Positions 7,183-13,335 of a stretch of 13,412 nt of DNA are shown here, piece after piece (the stretch's first letter is position 1; the number at the start of each line of letters is the position of its first letter). Source of the stretch: Crickella sp963642455 (lineage in GTDB: Bacteria > Bacillota > Clostridia > Peptostreptococcales > Anaerovoracaceae); the NCBI GenBank assembly GCA_963642455.1, contig CAVIGM010000032.1:1-13412 (forward strand), read 5' to 3'. The notes beneath the pieces were generated by a model. That model had not been told where the DNA came from and made no database searches. It worked only from the letters and a program-made list of their open reading frames with translations. Both the position numbers and the translations under genes were made by a program.

Positions 7183-8077
7183 TTTCGCTTACCTCCATTT
7201 CGTTATATTTAAAGCCGATATCTAAATCGAACATTCGATTTACTCTATCAATAGACTGCTGTAAAGATAATTCAAATACCTGCCGACGATTGAATGTCTC
7301 AGCCTGAAAAGCTAACGAATCCGCTACATTGACGCGCTCCTTCTTATCATTAGCTGACTGCACTCCAAGCTCTCTATAAAAATCTGTCAATATCGTCCGT
7401 CTCGCTTCCAACAGCTCCGGAAGAATGAAATTCTTCTTTAAATCTCTGTCAAATTGTGTCCATGGCAATTCATTATCGCCTGATAGAGCGGATTTTGAAA
7501 GCTTGCTGTCAAATACGATCGCCGGCTCTCCGTTCATAAGCTTTTCGAGTATTACTTTGACTGTTCGAGCTGTCTTATCGTCGCTTGCTGCTATCGCATA
7601 ACAGAATCTTGCATTTATGCTCGCAAGCCTGATAGCGACATCATTATACATAAGTTCTTCTGCAGCTCTCTCGACGATATCCCAACATCCTGAGTAATCT
7701 GGAGTAAGTTTAATCAATTCGCATTCACTTCCTATCTTAAGAGGTCTGTCGAATTGAAAATAAGGAGTCGATACAATCATCCCTGTAGGTTGATATTGTA
7801 ATCCATAACCTGAAGGCGTCGCTGGCTGAAATACTACTCCATATGTTCTTGATTTAAACACACAGACGTAACCAAGCGCGAACAAACAATAGAGAAATGC
7901 GTCATAATCTGTCTGAACTTGATTCTCACCGCCTTCCGGAAGTCCTGTAAAAGTGAAAAGCGCTCTCATTCTTTGAAAAAGAGACTTTCTCCAATATTCA
8001 CGATCAAGAATATTATAATTCTTTGTAGTCGCGAATCCTGAATTACACTGATAATATCCTCCGTAATTATACATCAT
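7148..8077 (-). CDS. Portal / upper collar (connector) protein (gp10-like)
   Basis: This is the dodecameric DNA channel at the special head vertex and the packaging motor's docking ring. The longest open frame begins with GTG at 8086, but that codon is part of the GGAGGTG ribosome-binding site. ATG at 8077, 8 bases after GGAGG, is the likely start (a second ATG follows at once). This gives 309 residues, the same length as phi29 gp10. The N-terminal GLPEGGENQVQTDY, a central beta-rich region and the helical C-terminal segment ELGVQSANDKKERVNVADS (shared in style with phi29-type connectors) support the call. It sits between the tail-knob and lower-collar genes and overlaps the latter by 35 bases. 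Confidence 0.8.
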   Translation of the reverse strand: MMYNYGGYYQCNSGFATTKNYNILDREYWRKSLFQRMRALFTFTGLPEGGENQVQTDYDAFLYCLFALGYVCVFKSRTYGVVFQPATPSGYGLQYQPTGMIVSTPYFQFDRPLKIGSECELIKLTPDYSGCWDIVERAAEELMYNDVAIRLASINARFCYAIAASDDKTARTVKVILEKLMNGEPAIVFDSKLSKSALSGDNELPWTQFDRDLKKNFILPELLEARRTILTDFYRELGVQSANDKKERVNVADSLAFQAETFNRRQVFELSLQQSIDRVNRMFDLDIGFKYNEMEVSENGISERPVERA

Positions 8078-8092
8078 ATTAATCACCTCCTT

Positions 8093-9529
8093 TTATTCTA
8101 TAAATACGCCGCCGTCCATATAGGCATTTATCTTTTCAATTTCTTCTGCGGTGCCGCGCCCCCCGTTTACCGAAAATCCGCGTGTCTTACAGTATCCCGC
8201 TACAGGCTTTGCAACCTGCGAGACGGGATAACCATATACAGATTGAATTGCTGTCTCACCGATTGTTGGATAGTAAACGCGGATAATCTTGCTCTTTTGA
8301 TCAATTCCTGCAGCTGCAGCTCCGCTCATCGTTCCGGCCGATTGTACAATAGGAGTTATCGCTTGCATCGTTCCGGAAACTCCAGCTTGTACTCCAGCGA
8401 CTACAGCATTCGCAGAGGATGCAGCTGTAAGCGGATTAAAAGCCTGTGCAACTCCAAGTCCTGCTTGAATGCCGCCTCCGATAGCTGTCAACGTTCCGCT
8501 TACAACGTTTTGAACTGGCACATTCGAGGATCCGATCGCATAATTTGCTGCTACATTTGACGTTCCCGTATAAAATACATAATCGTCAGCCTTCAACATG
8601 CATGCAACATTTCCAGTTAGCAAGTCGAAAGAATATTGAACCCATAATGTTGACGCATTATTACATTGATCTATAGGAAGCGCAACAGTTCCGATAAATG
8701 GAGCATATATAAGCATCTGTGAATTTAAGCGCTTCCAATCTGCAGCATCCCAGTCGATTGTCGCCGCTGATATAGTGCTGTAAAGATTGTTTGCAATCTG
8801 GTAGCCGAGAACTTTGGTATCAAAATCTCCGAGATATACTCTTGTCAATGTCGTTCCAACCTTAGATACATTTAACGGCAGCCAGATGCAAGATTTAATC
8901 GCACTCATAGTCGAACCCTGTGCGAGCGAATTAATTGAGAAGTATTTAAGAATATCTTCTACAGTATCATAGCCCTCCATAGCTGTAGCGATATCATTAT
9001 TAAGCGAGTTTACAAGACGATGCATCATCGCAGATGTTAATACGTATGTTTTTACTCCGTCTGATGCTCCGACTGCTGATAATATATAGCAACCCTCGTT
9101 CACATCTAATAAATCGTTCAAAAAATCATACTCACTGACAGTTACAGTCGGACGCTGTGATACCGCTATTCTATGATCCGGAATTCTTGTCGCTTCAGCT
9201 CCTGTATTTGAATTAAATCCGTATTCGATAAACGAGCTTGTATTAAGAATCGCTTCCTTATATGTAGATAATACATCAACATGAGCGCTTATCTCATATC
9301 GTCCGTTCTGAATAGCTTTCTTTTCGTCTACCCAAAAATATGTCGATATGTCCGGAATGTACATATAGTTATACCATGGCAATAATCCGGAATGTGATAA
9401 TATAAGAACGGGATTCTCGTATGAGAATCCCTCCTTAAATGTTACCTCGTAACGATCAAATGAAGAGATTGACGGACGCTGCGTCGAATTATGCCTTTTA
9501 TTCACGACTCCTAAATATACGTCACGCAT
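8093..9529 (-). CDS. Distal tail knob protein (gp9-like)
   Basis: This 478-residue tail-tube or knob subunit is shorter than phi29 gp9 (599). The N-terminus has KRHNSTQRPS, then a beta-rich section with NYMYIPDISTYFWV and YEISAHVDVLSTYKEAI, typical of the gp9 family (Asn-Tyr-Met-Tyr-Ile-Pro, and Asp-Val-Leu-x-Thr-Tyr-Lys). Residues about 341-408 form a long Ala/Gly/Val-rich hydrophobic tract, matching the position of the phi29 gp9 hydrophobic loops that plug the tube and insert into the host membrane. The C-terminus (RVYYPTIGETAIQSVYGYPV) also fits. AGGAGA precedes the ATG. The gene lies directly after the capsid gene and before the portal gene, as gene 9 does in phi29 apart from the missing head-fibre gene. 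Confidence 0.8.
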   Translation of the reverse strand: MRDVYLGVVNKRHNSTQRPSISSFDRYEVTFKEGFSYENPVLILSHSGLLPWYNYMYIPDISTYFWVDEKKAIQNGRYEISAHVDVLSTYKEAILNTSSFIEYGFNSNTGAEATRIPDHRIAVSQRPTVTVSEYDFLNDLLDVNEGCYILSAVGASDGVKTYVLTSAMMHRLVNSLNNDIATAMEGYDTVEDILKYFSINSLAQGSTMSAIKSCIWLPLNVSKVGTTLTRVYLGDFDTKVLGYQIANNLYSTISAATIDWDAADWKRLNSQMLIYAPFIGTVALPIDQCNNASTLWVQYSFDLLTGNVACMLKADDYVFYTGTSNVAANYAIGSSNVPVQNVVSGTLTAIGGGIQAGLGVAQAFNPLTAASSANAVVAGVQAGVSGTMQAITPIVQSAGTMSGAAAAGIDQKSKIIRVYYPTIGETAIQSVYGYPVSQVAKPVAGYCKTRGFSVNGGRGTAEEIEKINAYMDGGVFIE

Positions 9530-9545
9530 GAATATCTCCTTTTAA

Positions 9546-10787
9546 TCACTTAGTAGCTTTTGTTGTCTTAGTAGTATCGTCCGACATGTAGAACAATACG
9601 CTATTCTCTGTAAGATCGTCGTTATAAGCTTTTGCCCAATGATAATATGTATTATAATAATCACCTGCTGCGTTAACCGGAGTTGTGATCACGTCCTCGA
9701 CATGGACCTCCATGTTAAGAGCGTCTCTATCAAATATCATTCCGAGTACGTGCGTGAGATTTACAGCTGCGCCGTCCTTGCTCTGTCCTGTAGTCACATC
9801 CAGAGTATTTGGAGTTACATTGATAGCATAAGGATCTGACGGAGACTGCCAATACATAACGCCTTCGTAATTATCGAGCTTAAGATAGCTGTCGTTAAAG
9901 ATCTGCGGAAGAACTCGTGCCTCAGCATCTATAATAAGATTTTTATTGAGTACCATTTTCTGCATGTTTTTAGGAGTATGACGGAGAAGCGTAAGAGCCT
10001 TGCCTGAATCATCATTCTTGACTGGTGTTACGTGATAAAGAGTGTTATTCTCCTCCAGAAGCTCAGACACCTTCTTAACCTTAGCTACAAAGAATGCGAG
10101 GAACTCGTTCAGATGATCTCCGAGAAGCTGTGCTGTAGTATAAGCAGTTCCGAATTCGTCGTTATAAGCCTTAGTCATATTGATAGACATATTAGTATTT
10201 CCGGAATCATATACAGCTCCGATATGATTAAGCATAAGCGCTCTGGCCTCTGCTTCTTTCTTTGTCTCAAGCTCGTTTGCAACCTCGATTGAAAGAGCCT
10301 CGTAAAAGCTTGCAAAATCTGACTCAGAATTGAATGCCTGACGAAGCTGCTTTCTAAATCGTGTAACATGATTCTGCAGAACCTTATTTCCGCAGAAATT
10401 GATCTCAAGCGGATATCTCTTCTTAATCTTATAATGATCGATTGCGCTTCCGTCCTTAAGCTGCTCTGCATTGATATCTGTATTCCAGTCCTGAGAAGCC
10501 TCAAATTCCGATGTGAAATAAGAGATTTTTCTCAAAATCTGACCGAATCTCATAGAGTCAGCCTGAATGATATTGAAGCGTGACTTATAAGGTCTGATCG
10601 CAGTTAAGCTACGGCCGATAACCATTGAGAGAGCGTTGAGCGTAGACTCGTAGCCTGTTCGCAACATATTCTCTCCAACAGTGGCGAATGTTGTTGTATC
10701 TACTGCGGTGAGAGCCTGAGAGCCGTACATCTGAGCGCTCATAGCATTCACGATAGTATATACATCTGTGTTTGTAAGTGTGTTCAT
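9546..10787 (-). CDS. Major capsid protein (gp8-like)
   Basis: This 413-residue head shell protein compares with 448 in phi29 gp8. It shows the mixed alpha/beta composition expected of an HK97-fold capsid, with an early segment SMVIGRSLTAIRPYKSRF, a Glu/Arg-rich long helix (about 150-200) and a C-terminal beta-rich part ending in a flexible Thr/Lys tail. There is no Ig-like C-terminal domain as in phi29 gp8. AGGAGG lies 7 bases before the ATG. The gene follows the 96-aa repeat protein in the scaffold position and precedes the tail knob, as in the phi29 late operon. Its start lies about 430 bases downstream of the strong internal promoter near 11230. Exact fold boundaries cannot be drawn by eye. 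Confidence 0.85.
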   Translation of the reverse strand: MNTLTNTDVYTIVNAMSAQMYGSQALTAVDTTTFATVGENMLRTGYESTLNALSMVIGRSLTAIRPYKSRFNIIQADSMRFGQILRKISYFTSEFEASQDWNTDINAEQLKDGSAIDHYKIKKRYPLEINFCGNKVLQNHVTRFRKQLRQAFNSESDFASFYEALSIEVANELETKKEAEARALMLNHIGAVYDSGNTNMSINMTKAYNDEFGTAYTTAQLLGDHLNEFLAFFVAKVKKVSELLEENNTLYHVTPVKNDDSGKALTLLRHTPKNMQKMVLNKNLIIDAEARVLPQIFNDSYLKLDNYEGVMYWQSPSDPYAINVTPNTLDVTTGQSKDGAAVNLTHVLGMIFDRDALNMEVHVEDVITTPVNAAGDYYNTYYHWAKAYNDDLTENSVLFYMSDDTTKTTKATK

Positions 10788-10802
10788 TTTATCCTCCTTT
10801 AT

Positions 10803-11093
10803 TTAATTAAAGATTTTCTTCATTATATCGTCAATTCCTACAGGCTTAACTTCTGCCATTGACGGATTAGGAGCTTCATTAAGCTTATTCATAATATGCG
10901 CTAATGATTCCTCAATCGAGCTTAAATCCGGCTGTGATGCAGGAGCTGTCTCCGGCTGTGATGCAGGAGCTGTCTCCGGCTGTGATGCAGGAGCTGTCTC
11001 CGGTTGTGATGCAGGAGCTGTCTCCGGTTGTGCTGCATACGCCTCGTATGCCTGAGCATACTTCACAAACTCTGTGAATGTTAATTTTGACAT
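10803..11093 (-). CDS. Small repeat-containing protein in scaffold position
   Basis: This 96-residue protein is unrecognised by sequence. An N-terminal helix (1-21, KLTFTEFVKYAQAYEAYA) and a C-terminal helical part (56-96, containing SLAHIMNKL and DDIMKKIF) are joined by four near-perfect 8-residue repeats of QPETAPAS at about 22-55, a stiff Pro/Ala/Glu linker. It directly precedes the major capsid gene, has GGAGGTG before its ATG, and is almost the length of phi29 scaffold gp7 (98 aa), also the gene just upstream of the capsid gene. A scaffolding or head-assembly role is therefore a reasonable positional inference. A head-decoration or virion-surface role is the alternative. Confidence 0.7.
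   Translation of the reverse strand: MSKLTFTEFVKYAQAYEAYAAQPETAPASQPETAPASQPETAPASQPETAPASQPDLSSIEESLAHIMNKLNEAPNPSMAEVKPVGIDDIMKKIFN
10928..11033 (-). repeat. 24-bp in-frame tandem repeat array
   Basis: Four contiguous 24-bp units (10928-10951, 10952-10975, 10976-10999, 11000-11023) plus a partial fifth lie inside the 96-aa gene. Units 1-3 are identical and unit 4 differs by one C-to-T change, so the expansion looks recent. The unit length is a multiple of three, so copy number can change without a frameshift. Confidence 0.95.
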
Positions 11094-11110
11094 GTTGTCA
11101 CCTCCGTAAA

Positions 11111-11138
11111 TAAAAAAAGCCGGCCCTTACGAGCCGGT
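11111..11138 (-). terminator. Rho-independent terminator after the structured RNA
   Basis: On the minus strand, CCGGC (11133-11137), an 8-base loop and GCCGG (11120-11124) are followed after one C by seven T (11112-11118). This is a classic intrinsic terminator. It ends the short transcript begun near 11222 and sits just before the ribosome-binding site of the 96-aa gene, so late-gene expression needs read-through or antitermination. Confidence 0.85.
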
Positions 11139-11222
11139 GAAAGAATAACTATGAGCGTTCTTGATTATGACGAATCCTCCGCTACAGCTTCCGGCTGTGT
11201 CATATTATGCGGGAACGCTCTT
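11112..11222 (-). ncRNA. Structured small RNA, candidate packaging RNA (pRNA analogue)
   Basis: This is an untranslated stretch of about 110 nt with its own promoter and terminator. P1 is a perfect 8-bp helix GAGCGTTC (11213-11220) with GAACGCTC (11153-11160). Inside it, P2 is TATGAC (11199-11204) with GTCATA (11166-11171), and stacked directly on P2, P3 is ACAGC (11194-11198) with GCTGT (11184-11188) closing a CGGAA loop. A 12-nt bulge, AGCGGAGGATTC, lies on the 3' side. CCGC (11209-11212) is complementary to GCGG (11179-11182) in that bulge, a pairing that crosses P2. phi29-type motors need a pRNA of about 120-174 nt held by a terminal helix; this RNA lies next to the packaging ATPase gene. 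A cis-acting attenuator or leader for the capsid operon is the alternative. Confidence 0.6.
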
Positions 11223-11229
11223 AATCCTA

Positions 11230-11258
11230 TCTATATCATAATTATATGATAATGTCAA
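11230..11258 (-). promoter_or_regulatory. Strong sigma-A-like internal promoter
   Basis: On the minus strand, a consensus TTGACA (11253-11258), a 17-bp spacer and TATAGA (11230-11235) are preceded by TGA (extended -10). The -35 overlaps the last codons of the ATPase gene. The predicted start, near 11222, is at the first bases of the terminal helix of the structured RNA, so promoter and RNA appear matched. The spacer contains the palindrome ATCATA-taat-TATGAT, which could be an operator. Confidence 0.8.
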
Positions 11259-12304
11259 ATTTTAATTCCAAAATATGATTCAAACAGAGGCATAAGATTC
11301 GCAGATTCAAAATATATTAGCCCTAAATTGTAAAGCTCACGGATCTCCGGATAGTCACGCTGGACGCTTAAAAGCGATTCTTTATTTGTATCATATTCCT
11401 TCATTCCATACGATTTAATCGTGCAAACATATAAGCTTCCTGTATTTATATAAATACCGATATCCCCGATACATACGAGTGGCTGCATCCCTTTAATGCG
11501 CAGCGGCTTAATCTTGTGCAGATCATTATAAGCGAACTGGTTATTCATAACCATTCTATAATATTTGCCGCCTTTTCGGCTCAGATGCTTCATTAAAGCT
11601 GTCTGGCTGCGCTTTTCAATAATTCGCTCAGATTCCGGCATTGCTATAAATACTCCGTCTTTATAATAATATTCGTCCTGTGAGCGCATTAATCTTTCTA
11701 TAATAGGAACGATGTCGAACGTATCTAATACGGGATTACGGATGTTATTAGCATTAGCCAACAACCATAATCGAAGAGGATCCTTTCCTTTCAATTCTCT
11801 ATTACCATTCACTGTCGTATAAATATCAGCTACGGCATCTCCCTCAGATGCCCTAACCGGAATAAAATTAATAGGAATGAACTCATCGAGAAGGATATCT
11901 GAATATGCACTTCCGTCAAATCCTCGCATTTGTGCCAGTGTTAAAAGATTGAAAGCGTCTGCAACCTTTTCTCCTGTTACAACTCTGCGATTATCCTCAT
12001 CAAGCTCGTATTCGCCTATCTTGTAAGAATGCTTTCCATTTCGTTCAATCGTAATATGATATCCGGCATCCTCCAGCGCAAGGAATGGATTAAGATCATC
12101 ATTATCAGTTATGAGATCCAGCTCCTTCTCAGTTCTACGTAAGTATATGAATTTCTTCTTTTGGTCGAGTAAAAACTTGCTGACTCCGTATGTTTTTCCG
12201 ATCTGACGCTTTCCGATAATTACATTTAACCAGCAGTTAAGCTTTGCAATCTCTGGCACGTTCAGCCATCCGTCCGCCGTATATATATTCAGTTTCTCTT
12301 TCAT
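11255..12304 (-). CDS. DNA packaging ATPase (gp16-like)
   Basis: This 349-residue motor ATPase would drive DNA into the prohead through the portal; phi29 gp16 has 332 residues. Walker A is GKRQIGKT at 31-38, very like the gp16-type GxRGIGKS. Walker B is DILLDEF at 136-142 (D140, E141). A downstream RLWLLANANNIRNP segment at 178-191 fits the Asn-rich coupling region. FIYLRRTEKEL at 52-62 is also typical. The start is ATG at 12304 after AAGGAGA. Its leader contains a long perfect hairpin and is probably read from a TTGACA/GATAAT promoter at 12407-12435. The gene's 3' end overlaps the -35 of the small-RNA promoter. In phi29, gp16 works as a ring bound to the RNA ring on the portal. Confidence 0.88.
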   Translation of the reverse strand: MKEKLNIYTADGWLNVPEIAKLNCWLNVIIGKRQIGKTYGVSKFLLDQKKKFIYLRRTEKELDLITDNDDLNPFLALEDAGYHITIERNGKHSYKIGEYELDEDNRRVVTGEKVADAFNLLTLAQMRGFDGSAYSDILLDEFIPINFIPVRASEGDAVADIYTTVNGNRELKGKDPLRLWLLANANNIRNPVLDTFDIVPIIERLMRSQDEYYYKDGVFIAMPESERIIEKRSQTALMKHLSRKGGKYYRMVMNNQFAYNDLHKIKPLRIKGMQPLVCIGDIGIYINTGSLYVCTIKSYGMKEYDTNKESLLSVQRDYPEIRELYNLGLIYFESANLMPLFESYFGIKI

Positions 12305-12316
12305 TTTCTCTCCTTA

Positions 12317-12359
12317 AATTGCAAACAGCACTCCCCTTGCCGGGAGTGCTGCCGCAATT
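12317..12359 (-). promoter_or_regulatory. Long stem-loop in the ATPase leader
   Basis: A perfect 9-bp stem CAGCACTCC/GGAGTGCTG (12343-12351 and 12326-12334 as complements) with an 8-base loop is extended by a 6-bp outer helix AATTGC/GCAATT (12354-12359 and 12317-12322) across a GG/TTT internal loop that could form G-U pairs. The AAGGAG ribosome-binding site follows within a few bases. No proper T-run follows, so it is a weak terminator at best. Translation control, RNA stability or a second structured RNA are possible. Confidence 0.7.
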
Positions 12360-12400
12360 GACGAAAAAACAAGGTTATGTCGAAAGGCCAACCAATGTCC

Positions 12401-12727
12401 TTATTTATTATCGAGCATCTCGTATACTTTGTCAAGAATTTTCTCCTGCAAAGCCTTGTCAATGTATAATCCGTAATTCTTATAATACGTTCCATTCTTT
12501 CCGAGTGTCTCCGCCGAAGCAATAAAATCTGCGCCGGTCTTTCCCTGTACAGCCTTGACATTATAGAGACTGACGCCTATTCCTAAATCTAATGTAAATA
12601 CAGTAACCATATCACTTAATGCTCGCACATTTTTAACCTCCCATGCCGGAATGTGCGCTTCTGTGAGTCTGATAGGTTCAAATCCGTCGTTTGATGCTGC
12701 CTGCTGTCTGTTTCTGCGTGTTGCCAT
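12401..12727 (-). CDS. SpoVG/SSB-like small phage protein
   Basis: This protein has 108 residues. The central part, VTVFTLDLGIGVSLYNVKAV followed by QGKTGADFIASAETLGKNGTYYKNYGLY at 61-88 and a C-terminal helix to 108, resembles small beta-rich phage proteins annotated as SpoVG-like or single-stranded DNA-binding (pattern: strand, Gly-Lys-x-Gly, Phe-Ile, Gly-Lys-x-Gly-x-Tyr-Tyr, helix). A single-stranded DNA-binding protein would be expected here, since phi29 needs gp5 during strand-displacement replication. The N-terminus is short and basic. AGGAGG precedes the ATG. It is the last of four small genes behind the right-end promoter, and a promoter for the ATPase lies inside its 3' end. The family call is from memory of the pattern and is moderate only. 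Confidence 0.6.
   Translation of the reverse strand: MATRRNRQQAASNDGFEPIRLTEAHIPAWEVKNVRALSDMVTVFTLDLGIGVSLYNVKAVQGKTGADFIASAETLGKNGTYYKNYGLYIDKALQEKILDKVYEMLDNK
12407..12435 (-). promoter_or_regulatory. Putative promoter for the ATPase gene
   Basis: On the minus strand, TTGACA (12430-12435), exactly 17 bp, then GATAAT (12407-12412): one mismatch to the sigma-A consensus. It lies inside the end of the 108-aa gene. The predicted start near 12400 gives a leader of about 95 nt containing the 12317-12359 hairpin. Confidence 0.6.
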
Positions 12728-12743
12728 GTTGTAAATCCTCCTA

Positions 12744-12944
12744 TTAATTGTTGCTGCGCATATCTGCGCAAAATTTATTATATTTTGATTTTAAATCAAA
12801 AATCTCGATAATGTCGATATAGGCCGCGTATTTTGCGGCTGCTAAATCTTGCTCTCTATATGTTCGAGCCGCATAGAATTCTGATTTTGCCGCGGCCGTC
12901 TTGGTAAACAACTTCTCTGTCTGACCGTAATTAATCATAATCAT
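12744..12944 (-). CDS. Small hypothetical protein, right arm gene 3
   Basis: This 66-residue protein of unknown function is basic and Ala/Lys-rich in the middle (KTAAAKSEFYAARTYREQDLAAAKYAAYIDIIEIF) and probably a single long helix or helical hairpin. The first ATG at 12944 has no good ribosome-binding site and overlaps the end of the 58-aa gene by 14 bases, so it may start by reinitiation. An ATG two codons later is an equally possible start. There is no membrane segment. By position it is an early gene of the right arm, where phi29-like phages carry small DNA-binding and regulatory proteins, but no match is seen. Confidence 0.6.
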   Translation of the reverse strand: MIMINYGQTEKLFTKTAAAKSEFYAARTYREQDLAAAKYAAYIDIIEIFDLKSKYNKFCADMRSNN

Positions 12945-13107
12945 ATACCAAAAGATTATCGTTCGGATAATACGTAAATGATCTGAGATTCATTATCTTT
13001 TTAGCCTCATTAAGATCTGTGTATTTTAATGTCGCGCCGTACTGCTCGTGAAGCAGAAGCTTATCTGTCGGAAGATTAAGCGCTCGCTCTAATTCTTTAA
13101 TCGTCAT
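12931..13107 (-). CDS. Small hypothetical protein (58 aa), right arm gene 2
   Basis: Translation from ATG at 13107 gives 58 residues beginning MTIKELERALNLPTDKLLLH and ending in an acidic, Tyr-rich tail (LLVYDYD). AGGAGG lies 7-8 bases upstream, inside the 3' end of the preceding gene, and the two genes overlap as ATGA (13104-13107). The N-terminal KELERALNLP is reminiscent of the start of a small helix-turn-helix, but the protein is too short to be sure. It precedes and overlaps the 66-aa gene by 14 bases. The tight packing and good ribosome-binding site argue that it is real despite its size. Confidence 0.7.
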   Translation of the reverse strand: MTIKELERALNLPTDKLLLHEQYGATLKYTDLNEAKKIMNLRSFTYYPNDNLLVYDYD

Positions 13108-13271
13108 TTTGATACCTCCTCTATAAAAGTCCAGCTTCCGCTGTATATGCTTACGATATATTTCTCGTTAAGATTCGCTGCGAGCTTTCTTAAGCACTCG
13201 ATGCTCTCGCTCTTATCAACAATATGTCTCTTACTGTTCTTACGTCTTGCTGTTGCTGTTAAAATGTACAT
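13104..13271 (-). CDS. Small hypothetical protein (55 aa), right arm gene 1
   Basis: Translation from ATG at 13271 gives 55 residues beginning MYILTATARRKNSKRHIVDK and ending GSWTFIEEVSK. It is basic in the first 20 residues, has a helix at about 21-36 (SESIECLRKLAANLNE), and then beta-like residues. AGAGAGGA lies upstream of the start. It is the first gene of the long minus-strand operon, about 50 bases from the predicted transcription start in the right terminal repeat, and its TGA overlaps the next ATG. The function is unknown; position suggests an early regulatory or DNA-binding protein. Confidence 0.7.
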   Translation of the reverse strand: MYILTATARRKNSKRHIVDKSESIECLRKLAANLNEKYIVSIYSGSWTFIEEVSK

Positions 13272-13308
13272 GTTGTAGTCCTCTCTGTTTCTTTAATATT
13301 TTGTGCAT

Positions 13309-13322
13309 GCGTCTTTCGACGC
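13309..13322 (-). promoter_or_regulatory. 5'-end GAAA-tetraloop hairpin in right-arm leader
   Basis: The minus strand reads GCGTC-GAAA-GACGC, a perfect 5-bp stem with a GNRA tetraloop. It lies at the predicted 5' end of the transcript from the right terminal repeat promoter, about 40-50 bases before the first ATG. 5'-terminal hairpins commonly protect mRNAs from decay. Confidence 0.6.
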
Positions 13323-13326
13323 TGTA

Positions 13327-13335
13327 ATTGTATCA
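13327..13335 (-). promoter_or_regulatory. Extended -10 promoter in the right terminal repeat
   Basis: On the minus strand TGA-TACAAT is an extended -10 element at the inner edge of the right terminal repeat, pointing inward toward the 15 minus-strand genes. No clear -35 is present at 16-18 bp; upstream DNA is A/T-rich. It mirrors the TATAAT at 82-87 on the left. Confidence 0.6.

Noticed and set aside
8243..8560. 105-codon plus-strand open frame opposite the tail knob gene
   Set aside because: Cys/Ser-rich shadow of a strongly supported minus-strand gene, with no ribosome-binding site or operon context.
10175..10504. 109-codon minus-strand frame inside the capsid gene
   Set aside because: It lies in another frame of the capsid gene on the same strand; composition (Arg, Leu, Ile, Ser) is typical of an out-of-frame shadow and there is no start signal.
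10928..11033. CRISPR-like direct repeats
   Set aside because: Units are contiguous 24-bp copies with no spacers and lie in frame within a coding sequence with its own ribosome-binding site.
11253..11258. TTGACA paired with the TATAAT at 11241-11246
   Set aside because: The spacer would be only 6 bp. The TATAGA at 11230-11235 gives the proper 17-bp spacing.
12360..12406. T-run in the ATPase leader as an intrinsic terminator
   Set aside because: The stem before it is only a 4-bp GGTT/AACC, too weak to support the call.
12301..12561. 86-codon minus-strand frame across the ATPase leader
   Set aside because: Overlaps the 108-aa gene and the hairpin region; no ribosome-binding site, Arg-rich shadow composition.
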